Numbered from the stretch's first letter, positions 45,401 through 55,984 are shown. The stretch: 64,000 bases of DNA from Mytilus galloprovincialis (GCF_965363235.1 NC_134845.1:65377261-65441260), one strand, 5' to 3'. The notes: generated by a model from the letters alone, not told the origin. Numbers and translations: made by a program.

Positions 45401-48400
45401 GGATAAATAACTCTTTTGATCTAGGCGTCACTGATGCGTCTGATGCATTGAATTATAAGCCTGGTACCTTTGATAACTATTTAAACGTAATGTACATCTC
45501 TGTTTTAACAAGTTATTGTTGATCGTCAGGTCATTTTTAGCTGTGTTGAGTCAGAAATAAACTCATCATAGATACCAGGACTAAAATTTGTATATACGCC
45601 AGACGCGCGTTTCGTCTACAAAAGACTCATCAGTGACACCCGAATCCAAAAAAGTTAAAAAAAGCCAAATAAAGTACGAAGAAGATATAATCCGTTTAAC
45701 GTATCATTATTTTATTCTTTTCGTTTTTAATTAGCTTAGTATTTCTTGACTGAAGAAATTTCAATTATCTTATCGTTATAAATTGAAAAGGTAGCATTTG
45801 TCAAAAACCTTTTAATACTAGTATCTAGTAAATAAATAATATGGCCTTTCCTTAATCTTTTACAGTACTACAAATAGAATGATTGAATCTTAAATCCTAA
45901 TTGGTACCTCCGCCAGGTCTTGTTTGATTGCCATTGCTTGTTCCAATTTCTGTTGTTGTCTGTGTTGTTTTTTCTCCTGTTGTCACTGTTGTTCTGTATT
46001 CTAATGTCGTATCATCTTTTATTGTTGTAATTCGGTCTTCCGTCATCTCAACTGCTTCTGTCGTTGTGTGTACCCTAGTGGTGTGATCTTCTGTCGTGTG
46101 TATTTCAGTGGTGTGGTCTTCTGTCGTTGTTTGCACTAAGGTGGTGGGGTGTGGTGTGGTAGGGAAACATGCTGAACAATGACTACGTACGTGTACTGAA
46201 AAAAATATTGTGTTTTTGTTTGTATGTCAGTTAACATGTTAATTTGACGCGTCTTTCAATTTCCGTAAACAACCCGAGCTCACCCTGGATTGTGTAAAAG
46301 AGGGACGAAAGATACCAAAGGGACAGTCAATTCTAAAGGTTTCGTTTTCCAAGTTTTCTATAATGTGTTTTATAGAGTGTTAATTAAATTTTGTTGGGTT
46401 TTGTTTCTATTGCCATGGAGTTACCAGTTTGTCTTTGACTAACAAGGTTTGTACCACTCCATTTTTTTTTATGAATCTAAAATAAAAAGAAGAAGACGCA
46501 ACCAATAAAAGAGGGACGAAAGATACAAGAGGGATAGTCAAACTCATAAATCGAAAATATACTGACAACGCCATGGCTAAAAATGAAAGGACGAACAGAC
46601 AAACAATAGTACATATACTCAACAACAATAAAGATGAATAAAAAGAAAAGGAGGATTTAAAAGAAATAATAGAAATTAATTACATCAAGGTCTGGATGGG
46701 TTTTACAGAGAAAAGAATAATTGGTAAAAAGTGCAGAACAAATGGCCAAAAAGATGATAATTATGGAAAAAAAGTGTCCATAAAATAAAGAAAAGAGAAT
46801 AATGGGGTGTTAACAAATAATGATTAGAGAGTAATGAGCCAAATTCACAAGGAATAGAGAAAATACTGCGAATGCATAACACAATATTTAGATGTAACTC
46901 TTATGGATAAACTGGGCTGTTATATATGTGACTGTTTTGAATAAGGGAGATCAGATATGAATATTGACACTAAGTCAAGCAAATAATTTGAGAATGAATG
47001 CATATCATGTAATTTTATTCTTTTATTCACAATATATGTGGTTTTTGGCTCTGATTCTGACCGATAGTAATATACTAAATACTTATATAGATTTACATGT
47101 GATTATGTTGTTTTTACCAACTATTTATATCAATTATGCCCTTTATGAGCCCTGTAATTTGTGAAATAATTTTTTTCTGTTTTATTCTATTTTATTCTAT
47201 TCTATTCTATTCTATTCTATTCTATTCTATTCTTCTATTCTATTCTATTCTATTCTATTCTAATCTATTCTATTCTATTCTATTCTATTCTATTTTATTC
47301 TATTCTATTCTATTCTATTCTATTCTATTCTATTCTATTCTATTCTATATATATTCTAATTCTAATTCTATTCTATTCTATAATTACTTGTTAAGTTACA
47401 GTTGCGGATGTAGTTGTAATGATTTCCGGAATATTGTTGGTTGATAATGTTGTAGTAAGGATCATCAGTGCTGTCATAGGTAAGACATGCATTTGGATCG
47501 CTCGTCACACGGTAAAGGAATCCCCAGCAAACATAACCATTTGCTATTATTGATTCGCAAGTGTTAATACAGCCTGGCACAGTTGCTGGCGAGATATAAA
47601 AACTACCGGAAAAACTCCCAGAACGCCATTGAGTATAAGTGTAGTAAATACCAGTAGTACAAATACCTGTAAAAGATTTAATGCAAAATAAGTCGAGCTC
47701 AGTTGTCAGTGAGCCGGTATTAAATGATTTACGGGGCTTTTATTTGATTTCATGTGGGGAGGGGGGCCTTACAGCATACATGTATGTTTATTACCTTTTT
47801 TCTGCATATGGTTAGGAAGCATGAGACACAAAGACTACTTGGGGGCAAATATGACAGATGGATTTTGTTTGACTTTTGAGGTCCTTTTGAACAACACATA
47901 GCACTTGATATATTCAAGTACTTGAACATAATTTGTCTTTACATTGTTGGTTTTAACATATCCTGTTAAAGGTAAATCCATAAAACTTTTTTCGACGCTC
48001 CTCACTTATAGCGTGTTTTATATTTTAACTGAACAAAATACGTTAAATAAAACCAACATTGCTCTAATAATGCACAAATTTTTAACCTATTTATAATTCT
48101 TATATTACATATATATATATATAAACAAGTCTAAATTGAAAACTACGTTCAAACCTATGATTGCGTTTGACAAAAACCGCAATTTGTATACGTGTGCATG
48201 TAAAACAAATTTCGTTGAAGAAGGGTCTATATGCAACACAAACAACATTTTCAAAAAGACCAAAAAAGTGAAAAAGTAAATTTTAACAAAACGCATTTGA
48301 CTAGCAGGTCGAACAACTGATGTTCTTTAACCCTGCTGACTGCCATTGGCGATTGCCAAATAAAATTGATCACAAGATGTAACAAAATGGATCTTAATAT

Positions 48401-51400
48401 AACTTTAATACTAAACAGAAAACAATTAATTAGTGGCCAAGATGTTATGCCACAAACATAAGGTGTCAATGTTTTTTTGTTTGTTTTTTTTTGTACACCA
48501 GATCCCGTTTTCGATAATAAATGTCTTTCAGTGATGTTAGGGATCGAAACGGTATTTGGAAGGCCATATCTAATTTACCCTCATTTTCAGACAGACTCTT
48601 GAATTTTAAGAGCCAATAGGATGAACGGATCATTTAAACCGGAGGGAAAATATATTATCGGTAATTCGTACATTTTGTCTTTGATTTTACGGCCTAATAT
48701 TTTCGAGTATCAACGTACTGGCTGTATCACTGAAAATATTAGTCAATACATTGTGTGATGTCATAATTACCGATAAACAGAATAATAGGTAGTTTCGTTT
48801 TTGATCTTGACTATATGATGTAGAACATATCAACTCACCCTGACGGGCTAGTCTAGATATTCCACATGATATAGTCAGTATCAAATACGAAACTACCTAT
48901 TATTCTATATAATTATACAAGCCCAAACGAAAAAATATAAACAAGTCTAAATTGAAAACTACGTTCAAACCTATGATTGTATATCAATTTTTAAATAGAA
49001 TAATACTTTTGTCTTCTTCGCACATAAATGATTTCTTCTCGGTATCACAATCTGCCAAATTCCATTCCAGTCCCGTATTCTCTACAACTATGTAAGTACA
49101 TAGATACCCAGCACCTTCCGTTTTTGATGGAGACCAATTCTCATAACTTGGCGGAGATCCGTCATCTGACCAAACGCGATTAGTATAATCACTTGGATTT
49201 GGAGCAAACAGTCCTATCCAGATGTGCATTCCCCTGAAACAAACCAAAATCAAGCTAGATAATGGAACGACCATTCAACTTCAAAAAGGGGAGGGATTAT
49301 TGATTTTAAATAGATTTTCATCCGTAATTTGATGAATAAAAATATTCTGGTCAGGCAACCCAAAAAACAAATAATCTGAATTCAGAGTTTCCCCATACCT
49401 TAAAGTGTTAAATGCTGAAATAAAATAAAACCATTGATAGCGTTCAAAAGATTCTGCCCCATACAAAAAAAAACATTGCCCCCACCCTTTTGAAATTAAA
49501 TGATTGCTCCCAAAATGTGTTTTCCCCACAGGAGCCTCGGTGACTCTATTCAGTACTGGTCCGAGACCACAATTGTCGTCCCTTGATTTTCGTTGTTCAC
49601 CACAATTGTCGTCCCTTGATTGTCGTCCCTTGATTGTCGTCCCTTGATTGTCGTCCCTTGATTTCGTTGTTCACAAATATAGTCCCTAGTGTTGACAGTG
49701 GGTTACTAATATAGTCCCTAGTGTTGACAGTGGGTTACTAATATAGTCCCTAGTGTTGACAGTGGGTTACTAATATAGCCCCTAGTGATGACAGTGGGTT
49801 ACTTTCGATTAATTTTTATGCCTTTTCCAAATCTATTTTTCATGTTTAATGCCTCAAATTGCAAGACGGGGGTGAAATTACACTATAAAAAAATATTGGT
49901 TCAGAATTTTAAAGGAAAGTAGTGATTTGGTCCAGTTGAAAAAGTTTTTTCATTGAGAAAGCGCAGGTGGGATTTTTTTAATTTTCATTTATCTTCTAAA
50001 AGAAATGCACTACGAAATAATTGTGGTCTCGGATCTACTCGGCGTTTCAACTTTGTAATCGATGCACCAAATCCATTGTTTTGATTGGTAGTTTTCTGAG
50101 TCCGAGTTTGATACGTTTATAATCATGCGTAAATATGTTATGACCGCAAGACCTCTGTGTTGGGACTTATTGTGAATATTGGATACTTACATGTAAGTTG
50201 AAGAATCGTAAAAACACCATTATTAGAAAGTAATATATTTAAATGCAGATCATTCATTGCAGTATTGTGAGATGGTAAAATGTAAACTTAAATGTATTGG
50301 AAGAAAAGAGGAACACTCTTACTATTTTTAAAATCTTATTCTCACAATGTATTTCATTTCATCGATATAAATGATTACTTATTCGTATACATATTTTTGA
50401 TAATCTCATTTTCAATAAAGACCTAAGTATCAGACCTGGACTCAAAATTCAATAGCAATGATCGATGTTGATTCAAGTAATATTCATTTGTCTTAAAAGT
50501 GGGTTGTCGTTGAGATCCGTTCTCGACCAATCATATATGCGTATTCCCTACTATGCAAATCATATAAAAATTATATAATAACATTAACAATAGTTACAAG
50601 TGGTCCAATAGATGTTCTTTGAGAAGGTGATTCTTGGCTTCTCTATAAATCTGTACAAGATTTTGTCCTTCACTATTGCAGACGGTCAAGGCAGTTTCCC
50701 ACGTCACAGGTGTCGTGTATAGTGTAATATCTCCCGCCATAACCTTATATCCTAAAACTATAAATATTTTCTCATAATATTTCAAGTAATAATAACCTCA
50801 AGTCACCTTGTTAAAAATATAGAATTGGCTTTATATTCTGAAAGCGATGCAAAAAACTCCTTCAACAATAAATTTTACCAGCAACATCACATTCGTTATC
50901 TTTAATTACTTTGGGTCTCTCTCTGATATCATGGAAGTATTATATTGACAGGAACTACTACGACCCGACTTCAAACGGTTCATCTGCGATGCCGCGCCCA
51001 ATTTAATGACATGTTAATTAACTTGAAACATGGCACTATATTAATACACCAGCGTGTGGCACATTGCGATAAAGTCATGTGTCGGTTGTTTCCGGGGTAC
51101 GGAAATACACGAAGAAAGCGGATGTTGTCATAAATCCTACGGAAACAGTTTTAAATTATACACACGTGTATAGATGAATGTGAACGAGACATACAATCAT
51201 TAATTCCAAACAAACACTTTGACAATGGATGAATTTGAGACAGATAATATACCCGATGATTTTTTTCCCTCACATTTTGAAAGTGAGATATATTGTTCGT
51301 GTAAATCGGATGATTCGTCACATCTTATCGAATGTAAAAGCATAGAGTGCAAAATAAAATTTTATCACATACAATGTGTTGGATTGCATATCTGTTGACA

Positions 51401-53652
51401 AAAAAAAGACTATATTGGATTTGTTTTAAAAGGTTGAAGGGTAGAAAAAGCACATCATAAGTTGTGATTGAAAGTTGTTTGTCTTACGTCCAGTGGCATT
51501 TTATTTCATTCATATTCGGGACTGTACATATTGAAAATTGAGCCGATTTAATCAAGATTTAAAAAAAGACAATTTGATTATAGAGCAATTATAAGACTTA
51601 CTCCAAATCCAGGGTTGGTATAACACCATGTTAAATAAGGCTTTACGTATATAATTATATATGAAATATCCTGACTGCCAAATATACATCACTGAATTCT
51701 GATTTTATGGACATGTATATGTTAAGTGCACTGTAAAACAGTTTCAGTTTACGTTTTTGATATAGACATTAACCCTTGTTTTTTAAGTGCATATATAAAG
51801 TATTAGATTTACAGTAGAAGTTGATAACTTTAAGATTTGTCCTTGTGGGAAAACAATACTCGGGTCATAAGACTTTTTTAAAATCTTGACTAGTATATAT
51901 TGGCATAGTCATATATGTTCAAATGATAAAATACTGACCATGGCTTTATATGATCGGAAAGGTCTTTCAATTGCGGGTAGACATGAAGTTTTTATATTCA
52001 CAATTAAAAAGATATTAACCAACATTATATAAATAGCTACACAACGAAGTGAGATCTCTGTTCGTATTTTGTTGATGTTGGTACTTGTTCGATTAATTTT
52101 CGTATTTTAAACTGGAAATTTCTACTTTCCAGGATTATCCAGTACCTTAACTATATAGATTACTCGAAACTTCACAGTATTTATTTTTATCAAATATATT
52201 TATTTTTAACCGGCGGTAACCGGAACACACCTTAATTACGATTTAAACTTAACCCACAAACTAATGAAATATTGTCACTCACCACTTCAAAACGTTGTAG
52301 TATTCAAAGTTCTCGTCCGATTTTCTTGTTTTGTACATCAGTCGATTTGTTTTGAAAAATTGAATAATTCTGAAAGACCACAGACGAGATTGAAATAAAC
52401 AAAGGGGTTTTCCGACAGGTATTAGAGATAACCTTTCGCAATAAAAACCACGTGATGATAAAAAGTATGTCTGGTCAGTTTAGGACGGCGGCATCGCACA
52501 TGGTCACAAAGGGCTATTAACGATAACATACTAATTAGTTACCATATCTTTTCTACAGAGCTCCCCGGGTTATAAATAAGTGCTAATAAATCGTTGTAGT
52601 TCCTGTCAATATAATACTTCCATGCTGATATCAAAGGAACTAGTTTGTTCATCCACTGTAATCACATGTCAACACTGAGGTTTTGAGTTAGAACCCCACA
52701 TGTGGTAGATAAAGGCAACAGTAGTATACCGCTGTTCAAAACTCATAAATCTATGGACAAAAAACAAAATCGGGGTAACATACTAAAACTGAGGTAGGTG
52801 TGTTCGACTTCAATCTTAAAGTCAAATGAAACGAGTGAGTGGTGAAAAAAAATTGTTTATCTACAATGTAATTTTTGAACGAATGCATGTATATATCATA
52901 AATTTAGTCTTATGTACACGATTTTATCAGTTTTTACGTTAAAATATCGCATAATCGTATTTTTTTTCTCTCTCTGTCTGTTATGAAGTAAAAATCAGTT
53001 TATTCATTGTCGTGTTTTGAAACACTAGTTTACCGATTATTGCATTATAGTTAACAATCAACAAAGAAGCATGAATATTGGTTTTTTCACTAGAAGTGAT
53101 AATCTCATGTTCGTAGTGTTTCTCATGTAAGTACAAATTTGGCGTGATTTGATTTGACATTTGATAGCTTGCATTTGCGCACCACTGATAAGTTTGTTGA
53201 TGCTTCAAGTTGTTTGTTTTTGCTATCAAAACATTTTAAAACAAGTTTGAATTGTATCAAGCTACGCTGTGGCCACGATCCAATACCAGATCTTTTACAA
53301 TACTTTAACAATATTTGACTGCCATTAGTTATTCTTATATTGCGATCATTTATCTCCATACACTAAATAACGATCATGAACTTATCAATAAACGGACTGT
53401 CAAATTGTGAATTGAAATGCGGAATGTTTCGAGAGACAATAACCCGACTAAACAGCAGAAACAGCCGAAGGCCACCAATGGGTCTTCATTACACAAAATT
53501 GTGTCTTGACTATGAAATGTCTGTTTTGTTTTGTTGATTTGCTGATATTTAATATAGATTATGCTAATTTGAGATATCTTCATTATAAATAAATTAAGAA
53601 ATAACTTACCGTTTAACAAAATGAGATAGATGATTAAATTCATCATCATCAT
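42136..53652 (-). CDS. C-type lectin transmembrane receptor, six exons, complete
   Basis: Minus-strand exons 53652-53610, 50751-50598, 49233-49007, 47666-47400, 46195-45908 and 42434-42136 have AG/GT borders and fit in phase, giving 1278 bases, 425 residues and a stop. Domains: signal peptide (1-15, MMMMNLIIYLILLN); C-type lectin domain (about 16-141; WETALTVC, HIWIGLF, YENW, YLC, EWNLADC, FMCE, so all four canonical disulfide cysteines); PAN/apple-like Cys domain (about 142-230); Thr-rich mucin-like stalk (about 240-327); an exon of a type common in bivalve lectins (YCTCTCQN, RKLTSAKDSRPSS, then a TM helix IGYFGIVMLSTTFGMLVLLD) and a short tail ending in Cys. No EPN or QPD motif and WNL instead of WND, so classical calcium-dependent sugar binding is doubtful. 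A cell-surface recognition role is inferred. Confidence 0.82.
42840..43160 (+). repeat. two abutting mytilid repeats
   Basis: 42840-43060 is the GAGACAACTCTCCATCCAAA family. 43065-43160 is the left half of the GGAATTTGATGCGATTGTC family, whose right half resumes at 45146 after the inserted element. Confidence 0.7.
43640..44030 (-). mobile_element. Penelope-like 3' end, minus strand
   Basis: AGGGATGAAAGATACCAGAG, CACCATAACTGTGGATGAT, CCCGTCGTGTTGTGTATG and CGTGATGGCGTCCGTAAA are the complement of the 36655-37085 copy. Confidence 0.7.
44390..44490 (+). repeat. 46-bp tandem duplication
   Basis: TTATAGACATTCAGCATAGT starts at 44401 and again at 44447. The two units are virtually identical, so the duplication is recent. 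Confidence 0.9.
45145..45310 (+). repeat. right half of split mytilid repeat
   Basis: TCCACCATTTTCTACAC, GGAATATGACAGTTGTTATT, TTTTGATTTTGCCATTCGAG and CGGAGTTCAGTATTTATGGG. Continues the 43085-43160 part. Confidence 0.7.
45345..45478 (-). repeat. mytilid CGCGTTTCGTC repeat, minus strand
   Basis: TTTTGGGTCCTCAATGCTC, AGGCGTCACTGATG and GCCTGGTACCTTTGAT, complement of the ATACCAGGATT family. Confidence 0.65.
45562..45690 (+). repeat. mytilid ATACCAGGA/AGACGCGCGTTTCGTC repeat, good copy
   Basis: ATAGATACCAGGACTAAAAT, ACGCCAGACGCGCGTTTCGT, ACAAAAGACTCATCAGTGAC and AAGCCAAATAAAGTACGAAG. Close to the family consensus. A minus-strand copy lies 90 bp upstream. Confidence 0.8.
45908..46195 (-). CDS. 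lectin receptor exon 5: Thr-rich stalk
   Basis: Acceptor TTTTTTTCAG and donor GCGGAG|GTACCA (minus). Two cysteines at the start (HCSAC), then repeats of TTEDHTTEIHTTEDHTT type, 95 full codons. Likely an O-glycosylated, extended stalk. Confidence 0.78.
46290..46640 (-). mobile_element. two Penelope-like tail fragments, minus strand
   Basis: AGAGGGACGAAAGATACC occurs at about 46290-46310 and again at about 46505. The second copy continues with CTCATAAATCGAAAATA, ACAACGCCATGGCTAAAAAT and ACAAACAATAGTACA, the complement of the 36940-37085 tail. The two copies lie in the same orientation. Confidence 0.65.
46641..47170. other. intron sequence, nothing recognised
   Basis: AT-rich intron of the lectin gene, no exon or repeat identified. 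Confidence 0.35.
47175..47385. repeat. (TTCTA)n pentanucleotide microsatellite
   Basis: About 40 units of TTCTA with a few slips. On the minus strand (TAGAA)n begins about 13 bases after the donor of lectin exon 4. The Phe-Tyr-Ser-Ile frame through it is an artefact. Confidence 0.95.
47400..47666 (-). CDS. lectin receptor exon 4: PAN/apple-like domain
   Basis: Acceptor TCTTTTACAG and donor GCAACT|GTAACT (minus). 88 full codons with five Cys: SICTTG, PGCINTCES, YVCWGFLY, NACLTYD. The CxxxC...C.gF.Y...C pattern resembles PAN or WSC domains; I favour PAN. Confidence 0.75.
48117..48300 (+). repeat. mytilid AACAAGTCTAAATTGAAAAC repeat
   Basis: ATAAACAAGTCTAAATTGAA, CCTATGATTGCGTTTGAC and GTGTGCATGTAAAACAAATT. 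A 45-bp direct repeat of its start is at 48937-48980, next to lectin exon 3. Confidence 0.65.
48779..48906. repeat. near-perfect hairpin, arms about 43 bp
   Basis: Left arm AGAATAATAGGTAGTTTCGT... and its complement at about 48863-48906, loop about 40 bases. The arms differ at only a few positions. Lies in the intron after lectin exon 3. Confidence 0.8.
49007..49233 (-). CDS. lectin receptor exon 3: C-terminal half of the CTLD
   Basis: Acceptor TTTGTTTCAG and donor GACAAAA|GTATTA (minus). Contains WIGL, NRVWSDDGS, YENW, YLC, EWNLADC and FMCEED. Carries three of the four CTLD disulfide cysteines. Confidence 0.85.
49571..49665 (+). repeat. minisatellite, 17-bp unit
   Basis: GTCGTCCCTTGATT recurs five times; the last three are exact 17-bp steps. 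The first two are separated by a 39-bp step (extra TTCGTTGTTCACCACAA). Confidence 0.85.
49675..49803 (+). repeat. minisatellite, 32-bp unit, four copies
   Basis: AATATAGTCCCTAGTGTTGA plus CAGTGGGTTACT, repeated four times; the fourth has two base changes. Confidence 0.92.
50070..50160 (+). repeat. dispersed repeat shared with the TRIM-pseudogene insertion
   Basis: AAATCCATTGTTTTGATTGG, TTTTCTGAGTCCGAGTTTGA and ATGACCGCAAGACC correspond to 1700-1770. Confidence 0.45.
50598..50751 (-). CDS. lectin receptor exon 2: N-terminal half of the CTLD
   Basis: Acceptor TATAGTTTTAG and donor CCACTT|GTAACT (minus). Encodes GYKVMAGDITLYTTPVTWE then TALTVCNSEGQNLVQI, the first CTLD helix with its cysteine. 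Confidence 0.8.
51225..51401 (+). CDS. PHD-finger-like short frame inside transposon copy A
   Basis: ATG at 51225 followed by 58 codons and TGA. Contains YCSCKSDDSSHLIECKSIE, then CKIKFYHIQCVGL: Cys-x-Cys-x10-Cys-x4-Cys-x5-His-x2-Cys, the first six zinc ligands of a PHD finger in the right order. It ends before the last Cys pair. Probably the start of a larger transposon protein now truncated, or a captured piece. Not seen in copy B. Confidence 0.5.
51465..51525 (-). mobile_element. SINE tail fragment
   Basis: GATTGAAAGTTGTTTGTCTT and ACGTCCAGTGGCATTTTATT match the complement of the SINE 3' part at 6900-6955. Confidence 0.6.
52632..53390. other. intron sequence, nothing recognised
   Basis: Between transposon copy A and lectin exon 1. 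Minus-strand frames at 52981-53359 have no recognisable domain and no splice support. Confidence 0.35.
53405..53500 (+). repeat. mytilid GAGACAATAACCCGAC repeat fragment
   Basis: GCGGAATGTTTCGAGAGACA and AAGGCCACCAATGGGTCTTC match the start of the 54960 copy. Confidence 0.6.
53610..53652 (-). CDS. lectin receptor exon 1: signal peptide
   Basis: ATG repeated four times, then NLIIYLILLN and donor AACG|GTAAGT (minus). A TTTTCTTTTCAG just upstream looks like an acceptor, so a 5' UTR exon may precede. Which of the four ATGs is used cannot be told; the first is given. Confidence 0.75.
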
Positions 53653-53944
53653 CTGAAAAGAAAACAAAAGTCATAAATATTTTTATTCTTAGCATTATTA
53701 CCAATATAGCCGAAATCGAAACGTGCTTTTCTATTACATGTATAATAGTAAATAAATAAAATTAGTAGTATTCCTTCGTAAAAAAACAAGTACTATATAC
53801 GATTGAAACAAAAAAGAGGCCTTCTTTCGCTCATTTTGTAAGTATGTCCAATATATGAAAAATCTAAACACTTAAAGGCATGTTCAACCATCTACATACG
53901 TGTATACCCACGTCAATTATTAATTGGAATGAGTGTCGTAATAT

Positions 53945-54227
53945 CATCCACGACTCACTCCATACCTAGTGTTTGAAATGGGTAAAACGGGAAAAAGCTG
54001 ACAAAAAATCTTTGGACTCTTTTTTTAATTCAGTAATAAAGATATTTGATATTCGTATACAATATTTTAAAGAACATTTTACTCCTAACAACATCATGAA
54101 CATGAACAACAACCATAAAAACCCTACTTCGCGTATCAAACATAAACTAAAAGAACTAGCCAAGGAATTTGTGTTGGTCCCGGCTGATATAGCTCACCTT
54201 AAGAAGGTAATCGGATTCTTAGTATGA
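53945..54227 (+). mobile_element. Penelope-like polyprotein, N-terminal fragment
   Basis: Frame from about 53973 reads KKSLDSFFNSVIKIFDIRIQ ... LAKEFVLVPAD. The last words equal the point where the 31030 copy starts (LVPADK), so this is the upstream part of the same element family. Ends after VPADIAHLKKVIGFL. Confidence 0.6.
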
Positions 54228-54374
54228 AATAGTTATGAAAATAAAAGTTTGCATTGAAATACTTTTGGAATCAAAATGGAATATGTTTTTGTTATAAATG
54301 TTTTTAGAGTAATTTAATATGTTTTTGTTGTTGTAGAAAGTTGATCTTATTCATTTGTGTGACATAGACTTCAA

Positions 54375-54450
54375 ATGGTTTACGAAATAGCCTAAATGCG
54401 GTGCTTTCATGTGGCGTTAAATCACTAAAAATCAAATCAAATGCATTTTT
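54375..54450 (+). mobile_element. SINE tail fragment
   Basis: TTACGAAATAGCCTAAATGC, CATGTGGCGTTAAATCAC and AAATCAAATCAAAT form the conserved 3' block of the SINE type at 22012-22240, here on the plus strand. Confidence 0.6.
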
Positions 54451-54739
54451 GCAGCCTTTATATGACATTTGCAATTTGGATTTAAGTTAAGAAATAAGCC
54501 ATATTTTTTTTGCGCTACATATTACATAAATCTGTGATAGTGTGATTTCCAATCAAGACATACAGAAAGATTTATTGAAAAATTAAATATATTTGATCGT
54601 GAATATTGGCCTTCTGAGGGAGTCTTCTTATTTTGGAAACAATTTCTTTTGAATTCACTCAATTCAATTCTTTTATTTAGGTCTTCTCTCTCAACAACTA
54701 CAATCGATATTTATGAATTATTATAGTATTAATGAATGG

Positions 54740-54872
54740 GTGTTTTTATAATGGCCCCGGTATATGTCCAAGGTCTGTTGTAATGGCACGAGGCAACGCC
54801 GAGGTCCATTACAGACATCCAAGGCCACTATTACTGATCGAGGACATATAACAGGGCCATTATAAAAACACC
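54740..54872. mobile_element. hairpin MITE, about 133 bp
   Basis: GGTGTTTTTATAATGGCCC at the left and its complement at the right (31-bp arms, two mismatches). The inner part continues as a second imperfect stem (GTCTGTTGTAATGG / CCATTACAGAC). The whole unit folds on itself. Confidence 0.8.
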
Positions 54873-54959
54873 AATTTCTTAAATTAATACATTTATGAAC
54901 CAACTGAACAAAAGTGTATGTGTTGCTGCCAACTTGATGCATCCTCTTACTCTTTTAAT

Positions 54960-55750
54960 AAAATTGAGAATGGAAATGGGGAATGTGTCAAAGAGACAAC
55001 AACCCTACCAAATAAAAAACAACAGCAGAGGGTCACCAACAGGTCTTCAATGTAGCGAGAAATTCCCGCACCCGGAGGCGTCCTTCAGCTGGCCCCTAAA
55101 CAAATATATACTAGTCCAGTGATAATGAACGCCATACTAATTTCCAAATTGTACACAAGAAACTAAAATTAAAATAATACAAGACTAACAAAGGCCAGAG
55201 GCTCCTGACTTGGGACAGGCGCAAAAATGGGGCGGGGTTAAACATGTTTGTGAGATCTCAACCCTCCCCCTATACCTCTAACCAATGTAGAAAAGTAACG
55301 CATAACAATACGCACATTAAAATTCAGTTCAAGAGAAGTCCGAGTCTGATGTCAGAAGATGTAACCAAAGAAAATAAACAAAATGACAATAATACATAAA
55401 TAACAACAGACTACTAGCAGTTAACTGACATGCCAGCTCCAGACTTTAATTAAACTGACTGAAAGATTATGATTTCATCATATGAACATCAGGCACAATC
55501 CTTCCCGTTAGGGGTTTAGTATCATACCATCATAACATATATGAGAATAACATAACCCGTGTCATGCCAACAACTGTTTTTGGAATAAATGTGTTTAGTT
55601 CCGATGCAAAGACCTTATCAGTGACTCAATATTAACGCCAAAATATGCAATCTTTAATGACTTGACAACAGTATCGTAATTATATCCCTTCTTAATAAGT
55701 CTATTCAAAGGTTTTGTAAGTTTCTGGGGTGAATACTGACACACAGTAAT
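54960..55750 (+). repeat. mytilid GGGGAATGTGTCAAAGAGAC repeat, longest copy
   Basis: GGGGAATGTGTCAAAGAGAC, ATTCCCGCACCCGGAGGCG, CTCCTGACTTGGGACAGGCG, CATGCCAGCTCC, GGGGTTTAGTATCATACCAT and GATGCAAAGACCTTATCAGT. It unifies fragments at 3175, 14285, 35720, 38095 and 53405 as parts of one family of at least 0.7 kb. No coding capacity. Confidence 0.75.
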
Positions 55751-55984
55751 GACAGCTTAGTTTGAAAAAAATAAATAATTTGTACCTCACACTCATGATA
55801 AAGCGTTAAATATACCAACTAACCAAGATATTAAGTTGAAAAAAGTTATGTGTTGAAAAACAGGATGAACAGTGATCCCTATATATGGTTCTTTAATGTT
55901 GGTTGCTGGTTACTAAAATAAATAAATTCAAAAAGGTATTATACTCTTTACAACTTAATTTTATTAACTTTATTAAAAACACTA

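Larger units (their letters stand above)
49558..50038. mobile_element. TIR-bounded element carrying two minisatellites
   Basis: GTCCGAGACCACAATT at the left end and AATTGTGGTCTCGGAT at the right end form a 16-bp inverted pair 480 bp apart. Inside are a 17-bp array (TTGTCGTCCCTTGATT, about 49571-49665) and a 32-bp array (49675-49803). Lies in the intron between lectin exons 2 and 3. Confidence 0.6.
50930..52624 (+). mobile_element. DNA transposon copy A: 7-bp target duplication, PHD-like frame
   Basis: 1695 bp; both ends are CATGGAAGTATTATATTG followed by ACAGGAACTAC (inverted). Flanks: CTGATAT at 50923-50929 and again at 52625-52631, a perfect 7-bp target duplication. Subterminal words TCTGCGATGCCGC lie near the left end with a related inverted form near the right. 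It contains a small PHD-like frame (51225-51401) and a SINE fragment (51465-51525). Copy B at 56634-57987 is in inverted orientation. Lies in intron 1 of the lectin gene. Confidence 0.85.

Noticed and set aside
47136..47444. Repetitive Phe-Tyr-Ser-Ile-Leu open frame
   Set aside because: Translation of the TTCTA microsatellite; the lectin gene is on the other strand.
49281..49529. Minus-strand frame next to lectin exon 3
   Set aside because: Not bounded by splice sites in phase and not similar to a CTLD.
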